Positions 57,040-64,000 of a stretch of DNA of 64,000 bases are shown here, one piece after another (within the stretch, counting starts at the first letter, position 1; each line of letters opens with the position of its first letter). The stretch comes from Pinus tabuliformis (lineage: Eukaryota; Streptophyta; Pinopsida; Pinales; Pinaceae). Under the pieces are notes generated by a model, which searched no databases, was not told the origin of the DNA, and saw only the letters and a program-made list of their open reading frames with translations. Position numbers and translations under genes: made by a program. The stretch lies in the NCBI GenBank assembly GCA_031772625.1, contig CM062804.1, forward strand, positions 1,023,479,208-1,023,543,207. The letters are read 5' to 3'.

Positions 57040-57512
57040 AACTTCCACACAATCATGAATAAGATCAGAGAAAATTCCAAGAGCTACTCTTTGGAATATT
57101 GCTGGAGCATTGCATAATCCAAAGGGAAGTACTCGATGAGCATAAATTCCCCATGGAAAAGTGAATGTGGTTTTATTTTGATCTTCAGGGGCTACCTGAA
57201 TTTGGTTATATCCACTGAACCTATCCAAGAAGGAAAAATACTTTTTTCCTGCTAATGTGTCTAAAACCTGATCTATAAAAGGTAGTGGAAAGTGGTCTTT
57301 TAATGTTGCTTTATTTAGTTCCCTGTAATCGATGCATACTCACCATTTTGCATTTTTCTTAGGAACGATTACTAGGGGTGAAACCCAGTAACTATCAGAT
57401 ATCGAATAAATGAAATTTACATCTAACAATTTCTGCAACTCCTCAACAATTTCTTTTAAATTTTCGTTCATTCTCCGTTGAGGTTGTCTAACCAGTCTTG
57501 CATTTTGTTCAA
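57040..57512 (-). pseudogene. Gypsy E1 reverse transcriptase fragment (copy 2)
   Basis: Same partial RT as 23068-23540, ending before the YxDD site. The first in-frame stop of copy 1 is a Tyr codon here (TAC, + 57388-57390). The W-stop before CIDYRELN is shared. Confidence 0.85.
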
Positions 57513-57592
57513 AGTAGATATGATGTATTCAAGTTTTAGAACCAATCCCTCTCATGTCAGTGTATTCCCATGCAAAAAGCATAAGAATGTTT

Positions 57593-58318
57593 CTATAAAA
57601 TTTCTATCAATTGATTCTTTTGCAATTCTTCCAGGTTTTTATTAACATTCAAGGTTTTCCCTGGAAAGATTTCTATCAAAGGATTCCCAAATTTTTCCAT
57701 TGGGAAAAATGATACCTGTTTAGATGAGAGATACGCATTGCGGCTACGATCATAATGTGAGGAAGATTCACTATTTTCCAGTAGATTTAGAATTTGGTCT
57801 TCCTCTCTTACTTGTTCAGTAGTAAAAATAGGTTGTATATCTTCTTCATCTTCTATCCATTCTTCAGTTTCTGTATCTATTTTTGTCCTTGCAGGAGGGT
57901 ATAATGTAAATTTATTTGTATAATTTCCATATGAGATAAACATCTCACCTAATCTACAACCGATGAAAGCATCAACTGTAGCTACCCAAGGTCTTCCTAG
58001 AATTAATGGATGTCTTGCTAAATTATTCTTGGGTGTTAAGACCATGAAATCAACAGGATATTCCCAAGAATCTAAGGATACAAAAAAATCTTCCAACACA
58101 CCATCTGATTTAATAATAGACCTATTGGCTAATTGTAATAAGGTTGGTGCGTATTGAAGGTTAGGAAGCCTAAGTGTGTCCATAACTTGTTTACTCATTA
58201 TGTTTATGGCTGCTCCTAGATCAACCAGTGTGTTTGGTATTTCAGCTCCATTGATGTGAATTTTTACAATGGGGCTTCTTGGATCTAAATATTTTTGAAT
58301 TTTCGTCTTCCCCATCAT
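57593..58318 (-). CDS. Gypsy E1 aspartic protease ORF (copy 2)
   Basis: A 241-residue frame of the same length as in copy 1, with DLGA near residue 33 and HPLILGRPW near residue 105. One residue differs (VLEDFF for VLEDFC). Flanking polyprotein frames carry stops, so it is most likely a remnant. Confidence 0.85.
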   Translation of the reverse strand: MMGKTKIQKYLDPRSPIVKIHINGAEIPNTLVDLGAAINIMSKQVMDTLRLPNLQYAPTLLQLANRSIIKSDGVLEDFFVSLDSWEYPVDFMVLTPKNNLARHPLILGRPWVATVDAFIGCRLGEMFISYGNYTNKFTLYPPARTKIDTETEEWIEDEEDIQPIFTTEQVREEDQILNLLENSESSSHYDRSRNAYLSSKQVSFFPMEKFGNPLIEIFPGKTLNVNKNLEELQKNQLIEIL

Positions 58319-58590
58319 AATGTCTGCAATTTTTCCAACTAACTGAATTATTTTTATGTCTTATCTTTTTCTTCCTGATCTTTGTGTACTTAGTTCCTTA
58401 ATTGTTTTCACAAAAATTGGTATTTATTTTATGGCTTGTAATAAAGGAATCTTAATACAGACATTTCTCAATTCATCCATCATATTGTAATCAAGCAAGA
58501 TAATTTGTTTTTCTACTCCTTCATCAATTTTCAATCGTTCAAGGAAAGGTGGTCTAATTGATACCGAGGGTTGTTCTATGATGGGAGTAT

Positions 58591-59026
58591 TTATTGGAAC
58601 ATGTCTTGTTTCTTTATTCTCTTTCTGAGGAGAGAGGTCTCCCCTTCTTCTGATTGGTTTTTGTGCTTTTGAAGATCAGATCTTGTTTCTTGAATGACAA
58701 CAAGGGGTTTTCTTGGTAACACCTTTCCAGACCCTAATTGGACATTATTTAGGTATAGTGGAGTTATTACACAAGTTTGAGGATTTTTCCCCTCCATGTT
58801 GTACATAGCTTCTTGTGGTATTTTATTATTAGGATTTGGAAGTGGTTAGGGAGAGCTGTGGGTTTTGATTCTGAACTAGAATTTGTGGTAATTGGTTAGC
58901 TTGGGGAATTTGATTAGATGGTGGTAGAAATTGTGGTGGAAGATAGGCTGGCGAGTATTGTTGATATTAAGCATAGGCGCCATAAGGATTTTTCCATCCT
59001 TGATTCCAAGATTGTGACTGTGGTTG
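58591..59026 (-). pseudogene. gag: E1 gag C-terminal remnant (copy 2)
   Basis: Counterpart of 24619-25088 with about 35 bp deleted from the Q/P-rich tail (near 58847), which shifts its frame. YNMEG and the run-in to protease are kept. It is cut at TGTAATGTCCC (59025). Confidence 0.7.
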
Positions 59027-60466
59027 TAATGTCCCATATGGATCAACTGGCAATGACAAGACGAAATAGCCTATAAAACCCCATAGGCTATAGTCTTGAT
59101 AAAAAGGGAAAAACCAATTTTCAAAATGTTTAGGGAAACAATGGGTGAACTTAGAGAAACCCCATGAGGGAATTTATAAATAAAGAGTTGGAATCATTTT
59201 GGCATGATTAATTTAGATTGGAATATCTCTATATTTTTTTAACGTGAGGTTCTAAGGGTTTTAAGACTCCTTTTCTTTATCTAGTTTTGGTGGTGAAAGA
59301 TTCCACCCTAGCTAGTCTTATCTAAATTCATTAGTGAAAGATTCCACTCTAGTCAGACATCTTTCTTCAATAAATTGTTTGATCTAGCACATTGAGATGT
59401 CGTACTTTGCACAATAATTCATTTGGTCGGAAAGGTATAGTGGAAGTCATTTTTGGGGCCATAGATATTTGAGCTATAGGGTCGCAACCACAAGGCACAA
59501 GGGAAACAAACCAGTTTGGTCACATGGTTGCAAACCAGTCATGTTGCAAGGCTGCAAACTAACTAGGCTGAATGGTAACAGACCCTCAGAGCTGCAAGGC
59601 CACAAAATAGTTGGGCTATAAGGCCATAGACCAGCCAAGCCGCAAGGTCACATAATAGCTGGGTCATAGACCAACCTGACCATAGGGCACAAACTAGTCT
59701 GGCCACAGGGCTTGAGGAGATAGACCATAACATTTTAGACAGTGAAGGATTTTCTTGGTCAAGAAAGGGTCTAAATTATAGGATAGTTAGGTTGTTTCAT
59801 GATATATTTTAGTTGTACTTATTGTTGGGAAGCATATTATCACATTCAAGTCTAATTATGGTAATGATTCAAACAACAGGAGCATGTTCATCGAAGGAAC
59901 AAGAGCTTGAACCTCTATATAGTGAATTCAGGCACTATCATAATTGGAACAAGAAATTAGGAAATGAATCACAATTAGTGTAGTGGAAGTAAACTAAAGT
60001 GTTAGGGATATAGTTGGAGTAGTGGTAATTGGGTAATGTTATTTGAAGTATTGATTGACTAAATATCGGTATTGTAAAACTGGTGGAATATTATTCTTGG
60101 GAAACTAGCCCTAATTCCTCATGTATTGAGAACTCATATCATTACAAGAGATATTTATTCCTATTGGATGTCTTTATGTTACTCAATGATGCTTATTTTT
60201 AAAGGAATAAATTTTCACTATTGGCATATAATATGTCTGATTGATTCAAGAAACCCTAGCTAGCATAGAACCCTAAAGGTAACATTACCCTAGGATATCA
60301 GAGGTCCACCTCCTTGTGTTTGTTAGAATGAATTAGGATCTCAAAGATAAGCATGAATTGCATTTCATTAATAAGAAACGCATATAAATTGAATGTTCAT
60401 GTAACATTTGAATTCTTCTTCTAAGGCCCCTTGAACTCCCAGTGACAATTCATATTCACCCTAACA
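59025..60466. other. Non-coding sequence with LTR-like ends (copy 2)
   Basis: Counterpart of 25087-26528, including the 24-bp minisatellite at 59510-59716. No coding sequence recognised. Confidence 0.35.
59510..59716 (+). repeat. Degenerate 24-bp minisatellite (copy 2)
   Basis: Same unit number and order as 25572-25778, with only scattered base changes (for example GGCCGAATGG to GGCTGAATGG). Confidence 0.8.
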
Positions 60467-60830
60467 GATTAGTTGGCTAGAATTACCCCCTTAATCTGAA
60501 AAGGTTCTTGTAATTTCAAGAAGAGAGATAAGGATAGCTACCAATCATTGAATGTGCTCTTTGAATTTCATGTTTTGGAATGACCACAAACCCAATGGCT
60601 AGCAGAAGCTCCCTCTTAAACGAGCATCGTCTGGCTTTATCTTCATCAAATTTTACATCCCTTCGCACAACTATCATTCTGAGGGATGGAAAGTACACAT
60701 GGTAGTTGTGGGGAGTTTCTATATAACCCAAAAAGTCCCCCAATTCTGATGTCGGCTCTATATTCTTCCTTGATTATTTGGAGACATGGTAGTAAACAGA
60801 GGCTCCAAAAATCTTGAAGTGCAACATTTT
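60467..60830 (-). pseudogene. Ty1/copia E4 integrase C-terminal fragment (copy 2)
   Basis: Counterpart of 26529-26892, with the same FxIFG and GYIETPHNYHVYF segments. It abuts the E3 LTR at 60831, so the E3 insertion predates the duplication. Confidence 0.85.
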
Positions 60831-61883
60831 TGTCAAGGTTAATCCTCTATGCGAATAGAGACGATCCCTCTAGCCCAATGTGTGGGTTTAGCAACTGAAG
60901 TGACAATCAACTAGACATATTCCTAGGTTACAATTGAAAATAAGAATGAAAGGGATGACCTACCTCGTTATGATGTTATTCTGATCTCCTTTGTTCAGGA
61001 CCCTAAACCACTTGTATCACAAGTTTATTCCTGCTTCTCTCAATGTTTATATACCAGAACAAGTGATCAAGACACAACAAGGCATGCCAAATGAATAGAA
61101 AATCCAATATCAACCTACTTAACTAATCAAGGAATGTCAAGCTAAATGATACATGAACATATGCATTTTGGGAAGATGAACCAGCAGTTGTGTATTATTA
61201 TAAAATAAAGGGAAGCTTACAACCAAAGCATTGATGTTGATAGGCTCTCCTTGAGTGGTAATCCAATTCCAAGCCAAGAACTCTCCAAGAACTCCTTCTC
61301 CAAGTCAAATGAATAGCCTCTAGGCACAATCTTAACATAAGGGTGCAAATAGACATAGACCAACCAACCTCTAACCATTTGGGAATGGGAGAAGATGAAT
61401 ATATAGGCAAAGAATGGGAGTTAGGATCTCTCCAAAGATAGGAGTAGGTCCTCATCTCAAGGAGGTAGGTCATAGGGATAAGACCAAGAGGCCAAGTTGG
61501 GATAATTCAGCCTCATCTATGCCAAACAACTGCCAGCTCGCCGCTCTGGAAGCTTCTAGATCACGAAGCTTCTCATCCTCTTTGGGAAAATTTCCTTTTT
61601 GGGGATCATCACGGGTATACAAGGTAACAAAGCGATGCCATCGCAAGTCAAGAGTGATGCAACAAGTGACCATTGTGGTTTTTAACCTCATAAGAGCGAT
61701 GAGTCTCAAAATTAGGGTTTTAGAGCTATTTCTTCTGAGGAAAGCTCAAGGGATTTTCCAATCAATGTTCTAGGGAGGATATGAACTACGTATCTGAATA
61801 AGTACACTACATGATGGTCATGTTTTGGGCACTTCGTGGTATTTCACAAGGAAGTGTACGAGTGTGACAAAATATTGTGAACA
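60831..61883 (-). repeat. E3 3' LTR (copy 2)
   Basis: Starts TGTCAAGGTTAATCC and ends GTGAACA. Nearly identical to 26893-27945 and clearly closer to it than to the 5' LTR at 33479-34530. Confidence 0.9.
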
Positions 61884-63895
61884 TATGCCCCCTAAAGCAT
61901 GAAGGTAGAACAAGGAGTGATGACTGAGATGCTTTACGAGATTTTGCAAGGACGAGGACACACACTATCAGGAGATCTGCAAATCAAGGACGCATATACA
62001 TATACATATCTAAGAGCAAGACATGAATCTACAGCATGGGCACAACCATCCAGATAATAAGGACTATATGAAAGGATCCATGGCATGGGCACATCCATCC
62101 AATACAGAAGTATCACCTGTAATCTATGATCTAAGGCATGGACATAACCATTTGATTTATAAGGATCATCATAAATTTAAAGTCCCACGATATGGTCACA
62201 GCCATCCGTATAAAAGAAACATGTGTAAAATCATGAACAATACATAACTCCACGCAGCCTGAGTTATACTAGACAAAAACTCAGGGTCTTGCGCTCCATC
62301 CCAACTGGATCAAAGTATGAATTCTAACATGTGAATGAACGTGTCACAGTCGAACATGCTATAAAACCATTTGATTACTGGCCATTGATGTAGAGTGTTA
62401 ATAGACACGAGAGGAACCACCCATAATTACAATGGCTCTCAAAGAATGACAGTACAATCCCTGAATATGATAACGAAGCTGAAGTCGAACACTCGTGGAA
62501 TCATCCGATTGAAGGCCAATGATGAAAACCTGTCGTTGGATGCAAAGAACTTGCCATTAAAGCATGCAAGATCTAAGGTACTAAAAGGGAGTTTCTGAGT
62601 CATCTTCCTGGATAATGAGCTCAATTTGACAGGAAGTGACCCGTCAAAGGAGGGTCATAATGATTCCCCCATCATCGACATGAAACGAGGAACAAAGTGG
62701 AATAAGTTTCAAGACTGTAAAAATGACTCAAACAGTGTATAGGTAAATAGCTGTAGATTGGACTTTCTTGAACATATTGGCGACATGACTCTGGAGTGTG
62801 GCAGCGTTAGACTCAACATAGGACCAAGGGTCATAATGACAAGGTGGAATAGTCAAATGAGAGGCAAAATGGATCACCCAAACCCAGAAGGACAAGTGAC
62901 TAACTGAGGATATCCCAAACCCGACGCGAGAAACAGATGAGTGTCATGTTCAAGAGCGAAATGCTGTCTATACAAAGGATGTTTCATCTTCATTTTCCCC
63001 CCACTATTTCTAGCAAGTACCTTTTTATTTTTACACAAGCGAATAGAATACCATATTCTTGTCGTATAAATTCATTCTTCGAATGGATCCATCCTAGTAA
63101 GCTTTACGATCCCTAGGAAGGAGAAACTCGGTCTCATGATGGTGATGATTCTTTTGTCATAAAAATTTAACGAGTCCAACTTAAGACAAACTCTGTGTCT
63201 TTTTCATGTTTAGAGAGTTTAAAAAAGAAACGAAAAAGAAAACTCCATCATGTCCCTTTTCATAATTTGTCTCTCGAATCTGAAAAGGTAGAAAACAATA
63301 TCCGAGAGAACCGCTTGACCATGTCGGTCAAGGTGTACCTTTTTCGTAAATAGTCAATCTCAACTTGAAAAAGGGGTAAACATATACTGAGGTGACATCG
63401 ATTCATTTACTTTAACAAGTTCGAAAAGACAAGTACTCGATAATCTTTTCATATTTTTGGAGTTTGAAAAGCGCTGAAAGGAAACTCCACCTAGAGGAAC
63501 GAGTGGTAGAAAAAGGATAGAAACTGGTTTTGGTGATGGTGGAACTGCTCAAAACATGTAATGGTCAAGAGGCTGGATAATAAGACCACTTATCACAGAT
63601 GTTCCTTAGGCAAGGGTAAAACAACCAAGTGAAAGAATATGATCGGCCAAAGAGATGGTGACGATGGAATGAAAGAACCAAGGCTCATTTGGAAAAAATT
63701 GGCTAATAAAAACGACAATCACAAGATGTAAAGTGGGAATGGTTTCGTTTTTACACAAGCTTGAACCATGGGAAACTATGCTTGAGTATACTTGAATATG
63801 GTTTCATTTTGCAAGAGCTTGAAACATGAGAAAAACTATGCTTGGATTTGGTTTCATTTTTACACAAGCTTGAAACAAAGATAAACTATGCTTGA
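61884..63895. other. E3 internal non-coding region, 3' part only (copy 2)
   Basis: Counterpart of 27946-29959, with the ~52-bp repeats at about 62034-62243 and the TGGTTTC...AAACTATGCTTG units from about 63740. The match to copy 1 ends at 63895. No gag or protease of E3 is present before the window ends. Confidence 0.6.
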
Positions 63896-64000
63896 GATAA
63901 GTTCGCATGCCCTTAGCATAATGACTCAATTCAAGGTACATGCCCCCCAAGCTCCTCTTCATTCACCTAAGTAGACTATTGGTTACTAAAAGCTGGATGG
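63896..64000. other. Sequence unique in the window
   Basis: Starts GATAAGTTCGCATGCCC. I found no match to E3 or anything else here. It may be an insertion in copy 2, the true end of the duplication, or an E3 segment deleted from copy 1. Confidence 0.4.

Larger units (their letters stand above)
43178..63895 (+). repeat. Large direct duplication, copy 2 (20.7 kb)
   Basis: Second copy of 7258-29959. It lacks about 360 bp of G/T-rich repeat (copy 1 about 10488-10845), a 1.27 kb TIR element with its target duplication (12146-13417), about 460 bp at 13941-14397, and 34-35 bp near 24860-24909. It keeps 159 bp (48376-48534) deleted from copy 1. It starts directly after 43177, consistent with a tandem duplication whose unit is 7258-43177. 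Confidence 0.95.

Noticed and set aside
43179-63895. Second set of independent element insertions of the same families
   Set aside because: All internal junctions, shared stops and the same nested insertions recur in the same order, so one duplication explains them.

Overview
This window is nuclear DNA from a plant, almost certainly one with a large, repeat-rich genome. It is built from nested, mostly degenerate LTR retrotransposons, small TIR elements, AT-rich tracts and minisatellites. I found no intact host protein-coding gene, rRNA, tRNA or CRISPR array. The evidence for a plant is a chromodomain-bearing Ty3/gypsy polyprotein, a Ty1/copia element with an initiator-Met-tRNA-type primer site (TGGTATCAGAGC), and Ty3/gypsy gag/protease families of the kind seen in seed plants. 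A gymnosperm is my guess from memory of similar proteins; it is not shown by the sequence.

Layout. (1) 1-3407: the 3' part of a chromovirus pol gene on +, nearly intact, with one in-frame stop, followed to about 5290 by its 3' UTR/LTR-like sequence. (2) 5290-7257: low-copy-looking DNA with a GC-rich promoter-like island (5500-5830) and a very good plant intron signature (donor 6500 or 6564, acceptor 6725). (3) 7258-29959: a 22.7 kb block that recurs in direct orientation at 43178-63895. It holds G/T-rich tandem arrays, AT-rich DNA, a TIR element, and a series of minus-strand retroelement remnants: a gypsy gag (E2, 16.6-21.6 kb) split by a 2.8 kb solo-LTR-like insertion, a related gypsy gag-PR-RT fragment (E1, 23.1-25.1 kb), and a copia integrase tail. 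(4) 26893-34530: a gag/protease-only LTR element (E3) with two ~1.05 kb LTRs, inserted in the integrase of copia element E4; the 5' half of E4 lies at 34531-37434. (5) 37435-43177: non-coding DNA with a 1.2-1.5 kb direct repeat and several minisatellites. (6) 43178-63895: second copy of block 3. (7) 63896-64000: sequence not seen elsewhere in the window.

How it fits together. Copy 2 starts immediately after 43177, so the simplest model is a tandem duplication with a ~35.9 kb unit (7258-43177), whose second unit departs from the first at 63895. By eye the two copies differ by only about 1-2% plus indels, whereas the two LTRs of E3 differ by roughly 8-10%. The retroelement nesting is therefore older than the duplication. 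One 1.26 kb TIR element is present only in copy 1, with a 9-bp target duplication and a clean empty site in copy 2, so it moved after the duplication. A misjoined pair of haplotypes in the assembly is the main alternative. All coordinates of element ends were read by hand, and similarity values are estimates by eye.
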